Shown piece by piece: positions 6,805-15,215 of a stretch of DNA of 53,358 nt. How positions within the stretch are numbered: position 1 is the first letter of the stretch; every line of letters begins with the position of its first letter. The notes beneath the pieces are model-generated. The model ran no database searches. It was not told the DNA's origin and was given only the letters and a program-made list of their open reading frames with translations. Origin of the DNA: Bowdeniella nasicola (GTDB taxonomy: Bacteria; Actinomycetota; Actinomycetes; Actinomycetales; Actinomycetaceae); assembly GCF_001907295.1 (NCBI RefSeq), contig NZ_MQVR01000009.1:1-53358 (forward strand), given 5' to 3'. The translations under genes were made by a program, and so were the position numbers.

Positions 6805-6999
6805 TTAGTAGACGATCTCGGCGCGCTGCCCGACAAGACAGACGTGGTAGCGCGACGCGTCATCATAGTGCGCGTTCGCTTTATCTAGCGCGGCGTACGC
6901 CTCGAAATCATTCGTCCCACAATGATGCTCGACGACGGTGCACTCTTCGTCCTTGTTGTAGACGAACAGGACCTGGGAGCGGAGAGTAAACAGGTCCAC
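6805..6999 (-). CDS. Small conserved-looking hypothetical protein, 64 residues
   Basis: The ATG at 6999 lies two bases beyond the stop of the DUF1846 gene, and the frame ends three bases before the CBS gene's stop, so it fits tightly at the end of a leftward operon. The sequence (MDLFTLRSQVLFVYNKDEE, then CTVVEHHCG and YHVCLVGQRAEIVY) is rich in beta-prone and aromatic residues, with three Cys and three His. I do not recognise a family. The spacing and ordinary composition argue that it is a real gene rather than a chance frame. Confidence 0.6.
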   Translation of the reverse strand: MDLFTLRSQVLFVYNKDEECTVVEHHCGTNDFEAYAALDKANAHYDDASRYHVCLVGQRAEIVY

Positions 7000-7001
7000 G
7001 G

Positions 7002-8498
7002 CTAGCGTTTTCGGTACAGGCTCTTGACCTGGAAGACGGGCTCGCTCGTGACATTGACTCCGAGGTTACGGAAAATGCCTTCATCGACCGACCCCAAGAT
7101 GGTCGTCGTGTGCACCTCGCATCCGCGCAGGTTCTTCAGCTCCGCCAGAGCGCGGCTCGCATAGGGGGAGGAATCCGCCGAGACCGACAGGGCGATGAGG
7201 ACCTCATCGGTATGCAACCGCGGGTTCCGGCTGCCCAGGTGCTCCGTCTTGAGCGTCTGGATCGGCTTGATCGACTCTGGCGCGAGCAACTGGACTTCAT
7301 CATCGATGCCAGCGAGGACCTTCAACGCGTTAAGCAGCATCGCTGCGGAGCATCCGAGAAGCGGCGTCGTCTTTCCCGTGACGATCGTGCCATCGGCGAG
7401 TTGCGCGGCGGAGGCCGGGCCCTTCGTGCGCCGAGCAACCTCGAGGGCGGGCGGTACGACGGCACGATCCGTGCCCGATACGCCCACCTTGCTCATCAGG
7501 AGGGCGATCCTGTCCGAGATCGTCGAGTCGAGTTCGTCGCGGCGTTCGGCAACGAGCGCCTTGTAGTAGCGTCGGATGATCTCCTGCGTCGCGGCCTCAC
7601 GGCAGACGACATCGTCGCTAATGCAACTGCCGACCATGTTGACGCCCATGTCCGTCGGGGACTGGTAGGGGCAGGAGCCGGAAATCTCATCGAGCAGGAC
7701 CTTCAGCAGGGGGAAGACCTCGGCGTCGCGGTTGTAGGAGACTGCCTGCACGCCGTAGGCGGCCAGGTGGAAGGGGTCGATCAGGCTGACGTCGTCGAGA
7801 TCGGCGGTGGCCGCCTCATAGGCGAGATTGACGGGATGGTTGATCGGCAGGTCCCAGATCGGGAAGGTTTCGAATTTGGCGTACCCGGACTGAATGCCGC
7901 GTTGGTGGTCGTGGTAGATCTGCGACAGGCACGTGGCGAGCTTGCCGGAGCCGGCGCCGGGTGCGGTAACGATGACGAGGTCGCGGCTGGTCTCGATATT
8001 GTCGTTGCGGCCAAAGCCCGCTTTCGACACGACCGTTCGGGTGTCGGCCGGATACCCCTTGATCGTGCGGTGCCGCGAGACCTTCAGACCGAGCCGTTCC
8101 AGGCGTGTGCGGAAAGCGCGCGCCACGGGATTGTTTTCATCGAGCTGGGTCAGCACGACGTTTTCGACGAGGAAACCGCGTTCGCGAAAGACGTCGATCA
8201 GCCGCAGCGCTTCGTCTTCGTAGGGGATACCAAGGTCGGAGCGGAACTTCTTCGCCTGCAGGTTCTTCGCGTTGATGACGACGACGATCTCGATCTCGTC
8301 TACGAGCTGCTGGAGCATCGCGATCTTGTTATCCGGGGTGAAGCCCGGCAGCACCCGCGAGGCGTGCATATCGTCGAAGAGTTTGCCGCCCATCTCGAGG
8401 TAGAGTTTGCCGCCGATCGTTTGGCGGCGAGCGGCGATTTGCTGAGACTGGAGTTCGATATAGCGGGCTCGGTCAAAACCAATGGCATGGGGCGGCAC
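7002..8498 (-). CDS. DUF1846 family protein
   Basis: This 498-residue cytosolic protein belongs to the DUF1846 family, whose biochemical role I do not know to be established. The family start is evident: [16 protein letters not shown], then [15 protein letters not shown] and [14 protein letters not shown]. Later blocks include [20 protein letters not shown] and [15 protein letters not shown], a nucleotide- or phosphate-binding-like glycine segment. I chose GTG 8498 (VPPHAIGFD) because family members begin just before IGFD; the open frame extends further upstream without homology. It lies 29 bases after the 199-residue gene and two bases before the 64-residue gene, so the three are probably co-transcribed. 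Confidence 0.8.
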   Translation of the reverse strand: MPPHAIGFDRARYIELQSQQIAARRQTIGGKLYLEMGGKLFDDMHASRVLPGFTPDNKIAMLQQLVDEIEIVVVINAKNLQAKKFRSDLGIPYEDEALRLIDVFRERGFLVENVVLTQLDENNPVARAFRTRLERLGLKVSRHRTIKGYPADTRTVVSKAGFGRNDNIETSRDLVIVTAPGAGSGKLATCLSQIYHDHQRGIQSGYAKFETFPIWDLPINHPVNLAYEAATADLDDVSLIDPFHLAAYGVQAVSYNRDAEVFPLLKVLLDEISGSCPYQSPTDMGVNMVGSCISDDVVCREAATQEIIRRYYKALVAERRDELDSTISDRIALLMSKVGVSGTDRAVVPPALEVARRTKGPASAAQLADGTIVTGKTTPLLGCSAAMLLNALKVLAGIDDEVQLLAPESIKPIQTLKTEHLGSRNPRLHTDEVLIALSVSADSSPYASRALAELKNLRGCEVHTTTILGSVDEGIFRNLGVNVTSEPVFQVKSLYRKR

Positions 8499-8527
8499 GG
8501 CTAAGAGTCTAGTGGATAGTCTCCGGC

Positions 8528-9127
8528 TCAGTGGGGAAGTTCTGGAGGCGAGGCTGGCCCCGCGAGGCTTTCCGGCAACTGGGGGTGGTGCGGGGCGCGC
8601 ACGATCGCCCACAGGTAAAAGATCAGTTCGGCGAGCTCGGAGGTCAGCTGCCAGCGGATGCTGCCCTGAGTGGAGCGTCCGACGATCTCGATGACCTGGT
8701 CGGCAACGACGGAGCAGTAGTCGATCGCTCCCCAGGCCCAATAGTGGATACCGCTGGGGGAAGCGAGGTAGAAGCCGAGCGGGGAAATCGCGAGGGCGCC
8801 GCCTTCGCCGCGAACCCAGCGTGGCTGCATCGCCCGTTCGGCGGCCTTTTTCCGCCGGGCGTTACACACCGCCTGACCCGCCATGACGCCTGCGGTCAGG
8901 GCGAGGCCAATCTTGCCCGTGCCAAGGAACAGCCCCCGGCTCTTCGCGTAGCTGCCATCGGAGGTGGCGACGAAGGCGCGCAGCTCATAGGACGACATCG
9001 CGATGATCCGCTCGGTCGCGGGGTCGCCCTGCATGGCGAAGGGGACTCGCACCATCGGCAGTTCCTCACCCGCCATGACCCGGCCGACGAGGGCGCGAAG
9101 CGCGGCAAGGCGTGGCGTCTCGTCCAT
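8528..9127 (-). CDS. Hypothetical protein, 199 residues
   Basis: The start is ATG 9127, behind a good AAAGGAG ribosome site. The protein has a hydrophobic stretch around residues 68-85 ([19 protein letters not shown]) followed by a basic NARRKK segment. The second half is rich in aromatic residues ([20 protein letters not shown], then [20 protein letters not shown]). That half resembles a single-domain soluble or membrane-peripheral fold, but I cannot name the family. It is the first gene of a probable operon with DUF1846. It is divergent from the SDR gene, with an 89-base gap for both promoters. Confidence 0.65.
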   Translation of the reverse strand: MDETPRLAALRALVGRVMAGEELPMVRVPFAMQGDPATERIIAMSSYELRAFVATSDGSYAKSRGLFLGTGKIGLALTAGVMAGQAVCNARRKKAAERAMQPRWVRGEGGALAISPLGFYLASPSGIHYWAWGAIDYCSVVADQVIEIVGRSTQGSIRWQLTSELAELIFYLWAIVRAPHHPQLPESLAGPASPPELPH

Positions 9128-9216
9128 CGCGGCTCCTTTCTGGTCGGCTGCATCTTTCCTATCATCCGTGATCGGGCCGACGCGCGCGCCTGCTCGGTCC
9201 GTGTTTGGGTAGACGT

Positions 9217-10116
9217 ATGAGCACCCACGACCAGTTGACGTTCCAAAATCCTGTGACCCGCTACGAAAGCATTACACCGCCGAAGCAGCATCAAGAAGAA
9301 CCCGGGCTCGACGCGGAGCTCACACCGACAGCCGACCGCGGCGAGGAGACCTACCGGGGGACCGGCCGCCTGCAGGGGCGCAAGGCCCTCATCACGGGCG
9401 GGGATTCCGGGATCGGTGCCGCCGTCGCGATCGCGTTCGCGCGCGAAGGCGCCGACGTGGCCATCGGGTACCTCCCGGCCGAAGAGGTCGATGCGCACCG
9501 GGTCAAGGAACTCATCGAGGCGGAGGGCCGCACCTGCGTTCTCATCCCCGAGGATCTGTCGACCAAGGAGGCGTGCGAACGCCTCGTCGCCGCAGCGGTC
9601 GAGGGACTCGGCGGCCTGGATGCCCTGGTGAACAATGCCGGCAAGCAGATCGCCATCGAGGACTTCGCCGACCTGAGTGACGAGCAGGTCACACAGACCT
9701 TCGACGTCAACATCATCGCGATGTTCCGGACCTGCCGGGCCGCACTTCCGCACCTGGCGCCGGGCTCGACGATCGTGAACTCGACGTCGATTCAGGCCTA
9801 TTCGCCCTCCGACCACCTGCTCGACTATGCCGCGACCAAGGCCGCGATCAACAACTTCACGAAGGGCCTATCGCAGTCGCTCGCGCCGAAGGGCATCCGC
9901 GTGAATGCGGTCGCCCCGGGGCCGGTGTGGACGCCGCTGCAGGTTTCCGATGGGCAGCCGAAGGACGCGCTTCCCGAGTTCGGGAAGAACACGCCCCTCG
10001 GCCGCGCCGGTCAGCCGACCGAGATGGCGCCGTGCTATGTCTTTTTGACGTCGCCGGAGTCCAGCTACGTCGTCGGGGAGACCCTCAACGCGAACGGCGG
10101 GCAGGTCTCGCCTTAG
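9217..10116 (+). CDS. SDR-family NAD(P)-dependent oxidoreductase (YghA-like)
   Basis: This 299-residue short-chain dehydrogenase has the cofactor motif TGGDSGIG at residues 60-67, NNAG in the central sheet, and the catalytic pair Tyr204 and Lys208 in DYAATKAA with the preceding Ser segment STSIQAY. The 50-residue N-terminal extension (QNPVTRYESITPPKQHQEEP) is characteristic of the YghA / general-stress subgroup, which acts on small aldehydes or alcohols with NAD(P)H. ATG 9217 is preferred; an in-frame TTG 12 bases upstream is possible. Its 3' end overlaps the FMN reductase gene by four bases on the opposite strand. The substrate is unknown. Confidence 0.9.
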   Translation: MSTHDQLTFQNPVTRYESITPPKQHQEEPGLDAELTPTADRGEETYRGTGRLQGRKALITGGDSGIGAAVAIAFAREGADVAIGYLPAEEVDAHRVKELIEAEGRTCVLIPEDLSTKEACERLVAAAVEGLGGLDALVNNAGKQIAIEDFADLSDEQVTQTFDVNIIAMFRTCRAALPHLAPGSTIVNSTSIQAYSPSDHLLDYAATKAAINNFTKGLSQSLAPKGIRVNAVAPGPVWTPLQVSDGQPKDALPEFGKNTPLGRAGQPTEMAPCYVFLTSPESSYVVGETLNANGGQVSP

Positions 10117-10679
10117 GCCTGGGTATCGGCCTCGAACGGGCCGATCGCATCGGCGAGCGCCGCGACGAGCGCGTCGGCGGTCTCGTCGAAGGACTCGGGG
10201 AGCTCGAGCGTGCCGTCCTTGACGTAGCGCATCGCGAACGGGATCGCGACGACCGGGTGCACCGTCTTCATGTTGAGGGCGAACATCACTGGGGTCAGGG
10301 CATTGACCGCGCGCAGGCCGCCGGAGGCGCCGCCGTAGGAGACGAACCCGACGGGCTTGTCGTTCCACTCCTTAAACAGGTAGTCGATCGCGTTCTTCAG
10401 CGGAGCGGTGAACGCGAAGTTGTACTCCGGCATGACGAAGACGACGGCGTCCGCGCCCACCACGGTCGCGGCCCAGTTCTTCGTGTGCTCGTGCTGGTAG
10501 TCGCCGAAGCGCGGGTGGCGCGGCTCGTCAATGAGCGGGAGGTTGAGCTCCCGCAGGTCGACGGACTGCACCTCGAACGCCTCATGGTTTCCCGCGCGCT
10601 GCGCGAACCACTCCGCATAGTGGTGGCCAATCCGCGTGGGACGGGTGGAGGCGGCCACGATAAGAATCTTTTTTGTCAT
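10113..10679 (-). CDS. NADPH-dependent FMN reductase family protein
   Basis: This 188-residue flavodoxin-fold protein begins with the phosphate-binding loop in VAASTRPTRIG and has the family hallmark MPEYNFAFTAPLKNAIDYL around residues 80-98, followed by KPVGFVSYGGASGG, which closes the FMN site. Relatives (ArsH, azoreductase and chromate reductase types) reduce flavins, quinones or azo compounds with NADPH. It is convergent with the SDR gene (four-base overlap) and divergent from the rhomboid gene. The physiological substrate cannot be inferred. Confidence 0.9.
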   Translation of the reverse strand: MTKKILIVAASTRPTRIGHHYAEWFAQRAGNHEAFEVQSVDLRELNLPLIDEPRHPRFGDYQHEHTKNWAATVVGADAVVFVMPEYNFAFTAPLKNAIDYLFKEWNDKPVGFVSYGGASGGLRAVNALTPVMFALNMKTVHPVVAIPFAMRYVKDGTLELPESFDETADALVAALADAIGPFEADTQA

Positions 10680-10727
10680 GTCACCAACCTAGCGCCAAAT
10701 CGCCCGGTTACGCAGGAAGCGGGCACA

Positions 10728-11348
10728 ATGGCTGCCGTGACGTATTCATCGGATCCGTATCCCGCCACGCCGCGCACGCCGTGGGCCCGCCGCCTCATCG
10801 CGCCCGCCGCCATCATCGTCGCGATGTGGGTGGTCTATATCGTTCAGGTCATCGTCGGCCCGGCCGGGTGGCGACACCTCGGCCTGCCGGCAGGACAGTG
10901 GGATCACCTGTGGGCTGTCGTCACCTCGCCGTTCCTGCACGGCGGCATCCTGCACCTGATCAACAACACGATCGCGTTCTTGTGGCTCGGGATGCTCACC
11001 GCGGTGGAAGGTCCCCGCAGGTTCTGGCTCGTCACGGCCATCTCGGCACTCACCGCGGGTATCGGCGTGATCGCGCTCAGCGCGCCCGGCTCGGTGACGA
11101 TCGGGATGTCTGGCGTGATCTTCGGGTATTTCGGCTATCTGCTCGTGGCCGCGTTCGTCGAGCAAAACCGGCGACAAAAGGTCGCGCGGATCGCCGCCGT
11201 CACCGTGATTTTCCTGTGGTGGGGCACGTCGTTTTTCGCCGGACTCTTCCCGCGCGGCACGATGAGTTGGCAGGCGCATCTCTTCGGTGCCATCGGGGGA
11301 GCGATCGTCGCGGTTGTCGCGCAGCGGAAAGAAGCGCGCGGTGCCTAA
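10728..11348 (+). CDS. Rhomboid-family intramembrane serine protease
   Basis: This 206-residue polytopic protein has about six hydrophobic helices. Rhomboid landmarks are the HGGILHLINN loop after the first helix, the catalytic Ser in TIGMSGVIFG (residue 128) and the catalytic His in QAHLFGAIGG (residue 184), forming the Ser-His dyad that cuts substrates within the membrane. The GxSG motif has Met where many members have Ala. ATG 10728 follows an AGGAAG at a usable distance. GTG 10737 is an alternative, because CACAAT at 10725-10730 could be a -10 for a leaderless start there. Substrates are unknown. Confidence 0.9.
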   Translation: MAAVTYSSDPYPATPRTPWARRLIAPAAIIVAMWVVYIVQVIVGPAGWRHLGLPAGQWDHLWAVVTSPFLHGGILHLINNTIAFLWLGMLTAVEGPRRFWLVTAISALTAGIGVIALSAPGSVTIGMSGVIFGYFGYLLVAAFVEQNRRQKVARIAAVTVIFLWWGTSFFAGLFPRGTMSWQAHLFGAIGGAIVAVVAQRKEARGA

Positions 11349-11438
11349 GGTCTCGATTCGGCGACCATCTGGACAGATCGCCGGTTTTGCGCCATTCGTG
11401 GGCTAGAGTGTGACCAATCTGCCACGAAAGGACTTGCC

Positions 11439-12683
11439 ATGTCGAGTCACGATTCGACAGCCGAGAACACCGCGGCTGTCCGCACCCCTAAGGCCACTGG
11501 CTCCGGCACCCTCCTCGGCGCCATCTTCCTTATGGCTACGTCCGCTATCGGACCCGGTTTCATCACCCAAACCACGAACTTTACGATCACTATGGGCGCG
11601 GCCTTCGCGGCCGCGATCCTCATCTCGATCCTCGTCGATATCGCCGTCCAGTTGAACGTCTGGCGCGTCATCGGCGTCTCCGCGAAGCGTTCGAACACCC
11701 TCGGCAACGAGGTCCTGCCGGGTCTTGGCTGGGCGATCGGCGGAATGGTCGCCCTCGGCGGCCTGGTCTTTAACGTCGGCAATATCGCCGGCGGCGGACT
11801 CGGCCTGAACGCACTGTTCGGGCTGGACGCGAAGATCGGTGGCCTCATCACCGCCGCGATCGCCATCGGCGTCTTCCTCTGGAAGGCCGCGGGCAAGGCC
11901 CTCGATACTCTCGTCATCGTTCTCGGCTTCATCATGATCATCCTCATGATCTACGTGACGGCCGTTTCCAGCCCGCCCTACGGCGAGGCCCTGAAGCAGA
12001 CGGTGATTCCCGATCAGTGGAGCTTCGTCGCGGTCACCACCCTCATCGGCGGCACCGTCGGCGGCTACATCACCTACTCCGGTGCCCACCGCATGATCGA
12101 CACGGGCATCACGGGCCCGGAGAATATCTCCCGCATTTCCCGCTCGTCCATAGTCTCGATCCTCGTCACAGGCGTCATGCGCTTCCTGCTCTTCCTCGCG
12201 ATCCTCGGCGTCGTCTCCACCGGCGTGGACCTCACGAACGAGGAAAACCAGGCGGCCTCCGCCTTCCAGCACGCTGCCGGCACCCTCGGCCTGCGACTGT
12301 TCGGCATGATCCTGTGGGGCGCGGCGATCACGTCGGTCGTGGGCGCGGCGTTCACCTCCGTGTCGTTCCTGACGAAGCAGGGCGCCTCGGTGTGGACCCG
12401 CAATATCGTCACGGTCGCCTTCATCGTCGTCTCGTCGATAGTCTTCACGTTCCTCGGCAAGGCCCCGACGACGCTGCTCATCATCGCGGGCTCCGTCAAC
12501 GGCCTCATCCTGCCCGTCGGTTTCGCGCTGATCCTATGGGTCGGCTGGCGCCGCCGCGACCTCATGAACGGCTACGTCTACCCGGTCTGGCTGCTCGTCA
12601 TCGGAACCGTGACGTGGCTGCTGACGATCTACCTCGGCTGGCAGGCCCTCGGCGGCATCGCCAAGCTCTGGCAGGGCGGATAG
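11439..12683 (+). CDS. Nramp-fold membrane transporter (YcsG-like), probably lactam/oxoproline linked
   Basis: This 414-residue protein has about 11 transmembrane segments in the Nramp/LeuT-like pattern. It is not a typical manganese transporter: the first-helix motif DPGN is replaced by GPGF (residues 38-41, in [13 protein letters not shown]), and I find no MPH-type motif in the sixth helix, where [16 protein letters not shown] appears. In Bacillus the Nramp-like ycsG lies between ycsF (pxpA) and ycsI, and here the gene directly precedes a ycsI homologue and faces pxpA. A role in uptake of 5-oxoproline or a related lactam is the likeliest inference. A GAAAGGAC ribosome site lies upstream, with TAGAGT at 11404-11409 as a possible -10. 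Confidence 0.8.
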   Translation: MSSHDSTAENTAAVRTPKATGSGTLLGAIFLMATSAIGPGFITQTTNFTITMGAAFAAAILISILVDIAVQLNVWRVIGVSAKRSNTLGNEVLPGLGWAIGGMVALGGLVFNVGNIAGGGLGLNALFGLDAKIGGLITAAIAIGVFLWKAAGKALDTLVIVLGFIMIILMIYVTAVSSPPYGEALKQTVIPDQWSFVAVTTLIGGTVGGYITYSGAHRMIDTGITGPENISRISRSSIVSILVTGVMRFLLFLAILGVVSTGVDLTNEENQAASAFQHAAGTLGLRLFGMILWGAAITSVVGAAFTSVSFLTKQGASVWTRNIVTVAFIVVSSIVFTFLGKAPTTLLIIAGSVNGLILPVGFALILWVGWRRRDLMNGYVYPVWLLVIGTVTWLLTIYLGWQALGGIAKLWQGG

Positions 12684-12685
12684 TC

Positions 12686-13474
12686 ATGAGTACGGATGTT
12701 GCCGCCCTGACGCCGGCGGAGGCGCGCGCCCGCTTCCGGGACGGACTGCACGTCCCGACGAGCGGGTGGTGCGCCGGCTATGCGCAGGCGAATCTCATCA
12801 TCGTGCCGAAGGACTACGCCTTTGACACGTTGCTGTTCGCACAGCGCAACCCGAAGCCGTGCCCCATCCTCGGCGTGCTCGACGCCGGGGAAACGACGGG
12901 GCCGCTGCTGCGTGGCGGCGACATCCGCACCGACCTGCCCGCGTACACGGTCTACCGCGATGGCGAACTGGTCGAGACGGTCACGGACCTGAGCGAGCAT
13001 TGGCGCGATGACCTCGTGACGTTCATCGTCGGGTGTTCCTTCACGTTCGAAGCGCCCCTGTTGCAGGCGGGGATCCCGATCGCGCATATCGACCAGGGCT
13101 GCAACGTGCCGATGTATCGCACGTCGATCCGTTGCGAGAGTGCCGGCCGGATGGCCGGTCCGATGGTCGTCTCAATGCGTCCGATCCCCGCGACGCGGGT
13201 GTCCGATGCCGTGCGCATCACGTCGCGCTATCCGGCCGTCCACGGCGCGCCCGTGCACGTCGGGGATCCGAGCCGGATCGGTATTTCGGACCTTTCGCGG
13301 CCGAATTTCGGGGAGCCCGTCACGGTTCCCGATGGCACGATCCCGGTGTTTTGGGCGTGCGGCGTCACCCCGCAGGCGGCCGTGATGGAGTCACGCCCGC
13401 CGATCGCGTTCGGACACGCGCCCGGGTGCATGCTCATCACGGACGCGGCCGATACCGACTACCTCATTCCGTAG
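12686..13474 (+). CDS. DUF1445 / YcsI family protein (putative hydro-lyase, D-glutamate cyclase-like)
   Basis: This 262-residue protein has the YcsI family pattern: [12 protein letters not shown] and [14 protein letters not shown] at the start, [13 protein letters not shown] and [10 protein letters not shown] in the middle, and [14 protein letters not shown] plus [12 protein letters not shown] at the end. The conserved Cys and His residues are retained. Relatives are annotated as hydro-lyases, and the mammalian DUF1445 protein is a D-glutamate cyclase that interconverts D-glutamate and 5-oxo-D-proline, which suits a 5-oxoproline gene cluster. It starts two bases after the transporter stop and overlaps the biotin carboxylase 3' end by 11 bases on the other strand. 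Confidence 0.85.
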   Translation: MSTDVAALTPAEARARFRDGLHVPTSGWCAGYAQANLIIVPKDYAFDTLLFAQRNPKPCPILGVLDAGETTGPLLRGGDIRTDLPAYTVYRDGELVETVTDLSEHWRDDLVTFIVGCSFTFEAPLLQAGIPIAHIDQGCNVPMYRTSIRCESAGRMAGPMVVSMRPIPATRVSDAVRITSRYPAVHGAPVHVGDPSRIGISDLSRPNFGEPVTVPDGTIPVFWACGVTPQAAVMESRPPIAFGHAPGCMLITDAADTDYLIP

Positions 13475-15215
13475 CGAATTGCGCGAGCAGGTCGTCGAGC
13501 GCGACCTTATCGCCGACGGCGACCTTGAGGGATTCGATGGTGCCTGCCCGGTGGGCGGGCACCGGGGTCTCGGTTTTCATCGCCTCGAGTACGACGATGG
13601 GATCGCCCTGCTCGACCTCCTCACCATCGGAGACGAGCACCTTCAGCACGCTGCCGGCCATGGGGGAGCGTAGCTCGTCCGGGTTTGCCGTCTCCTCTTG
13701 CGCGGTCCCTTGGAGCGCCTCGAGCCCTGCGCCCCCGCCCCCGGAGACGAGGGCCCGCATGAATGCGGCCGGGACACCGAGTTTGGCGTTCTTCCCGTCG
13801 ACCTCGATCATCATGCGGACGCGTTCTTGGCTCGGCACTGCCTGCCGGAAGGCCGGGTCGCCTTCGATGCGGGCGGCGAACTCGTTTTCGATCCAGGTCG
13901 TATAGACGCCAAGGCCCTCATCGCTCGTGAAGGCCTCTTCTTCCAAGACCGCGCGGTGGAACGGCAACACCGTCGTGATTCCGCGGATGCGCAGCTCTTT
14001 GAGGGCCCGACGGGCCCGCCGGATCGCGTGCTTGCGCGAGATGCCCGAAATGATGACTTTCGCGAGCATCGAGTCATAGCGGCCCGAGATGACCGAATCG
14101 GTGTGGACACCGGTATCGACGCGGATGCCAGGGCCCGTCGGTGGGTCGAACACGTCGACCGTGCCCGTCGCGGGTAGGAAGCCGCGGCCGACGTCCTCGG
14201 CGTTGATCCGGAATTCGAACGCGTGGCCGGTCGGCTCGACGTCGCCTGCCAGCGGGACGGGCTGGCCGTCGGCGATCTGCAACTGCGCGAGGACCATGTC
14301 GATGCCGGTGACCTCCTCGGTCACGGTATGTTCGACCTGGATGCGGGTGTTGACCTCCAAGAACGAGATCGTGCCGGAGGCACCGAGGAGGTATTCGACG
14401 GTGCCGACGCCGATATAGCCGGCCTCGCGGCAAATATCGCGCGCGGAGTTCACGATGAGGGACTTTTGTTCGTCCGTGAGGAACGGGGCGGGGGCCTCTT
14501 CGATGAGTTTTTGGTTGCGGCGCTGCAGCGAGCAATCGCGGGTGCCGAGCACGAACACGTTGCCGTGGCTGTCGGCGATGACCTGGGCTTCGACGTGGCG
14601 AGGCCGCTCGAGGAACTGTTCGAGATAGCACTCGCTACGTCCGAACGCGGCCTGGGATTCGCGCACCGCCGACTCGAAGGCCTCCTCGACATCGGCGAGC
14701 TTGTGCACGACGCGCATGCCGCGGCCGCCGCCGCCATAGGCTGCCTTGATCGCGATCGGGAAACCGAGCTCTTCGGCGATGGCGCGCGCCTCGCGCGAAT
14801 CCGAGACGTTGCCGTCGCTGCCTTTGACGAGCGGCGCGCCGACCTTCTGGGCGATCTTTCGGGCCGCGACCTTATCGCCGAGCAGCTCGATCGTCTCAGG
14901 GTTCGGCCCGATCCAGGTCAGGCCCGCGTCGATCACGGCCTGGGCAACCTCGGCACGTTCGGCGAGGAAACCATAACCGGGATGGATAGCGTCGGCGCCA
15001 CTGCGCTTCGCGATCGCGAGGATCTTGTCGACGTTGAGATAGGTGTCGGGGACCGCGTCGCCCTCGAGCGAATACGCTTCGTCGGCGACGCGCACATGCA
15101 GGGCCTCCGCGTCGGGGTCGGCGAAGATCGCGACGGAGGAAATCCCCGCCTCGGCGCAGGTGTGCGCGATGCGGACCGCGATCTCACCGCGGTTGGCGAT
15201 CAGAACCTTCTTCAT
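13464..15215 (-). CDS. Biotin carboxylase fused to biotin carrier domain (AccC/AccA-like)
   Basis: The protein has 583 residues. The biotin carboxylase part (about 1-445) starts [19 protein letters not shown] and has the ATP-grasp blocks [24 protein letters not shown] and [19 protein letters not shown] linker leads to a biotinyl domain with [14 protein letters not shown], where Lys547 is the biotin attachment site. The enzyme carboxylates biotin with ATP and bicarbonate. It is the last gene of the pxpA-pxpBC unit, overlapping the upstream stop by four bases, so it is probably used with them rather than in fatty-acid synthesis. No acyl-CoA carboxyltransferase gene is nearby. See the findings for the urea-carboxylase comparison. 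Confidence 0.92.
   Translation of the reverse strand: MKKVLIANRGEIAVRIAHTCAEAGISSVAIFADPDAEALHVRVADEAYSLEGDAVPDTYLNVDKILAIAKRSGADAIHPGYGFLAERAEVAQAVIDAGLTWIGPNPETIELLGDKVAARKIAQKVGAPLVKGSDGNVSDSREARAIAEELGFPIAIKAAYGGGGRGMRVVHKLADVEEAFESAVRESQAAFGRSECYLEQFLERPRHVEAQVIADSHGNVFVLGTRDCSLQRRNQKLIEEAPAPFLTDEQKSLIVNSARDICREAGYIGVGTVEYLLGASGTISFLEVNTRIQVEHTVTEEVTGIDMVLAQLQIADGQPVPLAGDVEPTGHAFEFRINAEDVGRGFLPATGTVDVFDPPTGPGIRVDTGVHTDSVISGRYDSMLAKVIISGISRKHAIRRARRALKELRIRGITTVLPFHRAVLEEEAFTSDEGLGVYTTWIENEFAARIEGDPAFRQAVPSQERVRMMIEVDGKNAKLGVPAAFMRALVSGGGGAGLEALQGTAQEETANPDELRSPMAGSVLKVLVSDGEEVEQGDPIVVLEAMKTETPVPAHRAGTIESLKVAVGDKVALDDLLAQFATE

Noticed and set aside
7110-8504. 464-codon frame on the + strand opposite DUF1846
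   Set aside because: The minus-strand frame has clear family homology; the + frame is compositionally biased and has no recognisable motif.
11439-12683. Calling the Nramp-fold gene mntH
   Set aside because: The DPGN motif needed for metal binding is replaced by GPGF, and the context is lactam metabolism.
13464-15215. Housekeeping acetyl-CoA carboxylase subunit assignment (accC)
   Set aside because: It is coupled to pxpBC with a four-base overlap and no acyl-CoA carboxyltransferase gene is near; the symbol would imply a role the context does not support.
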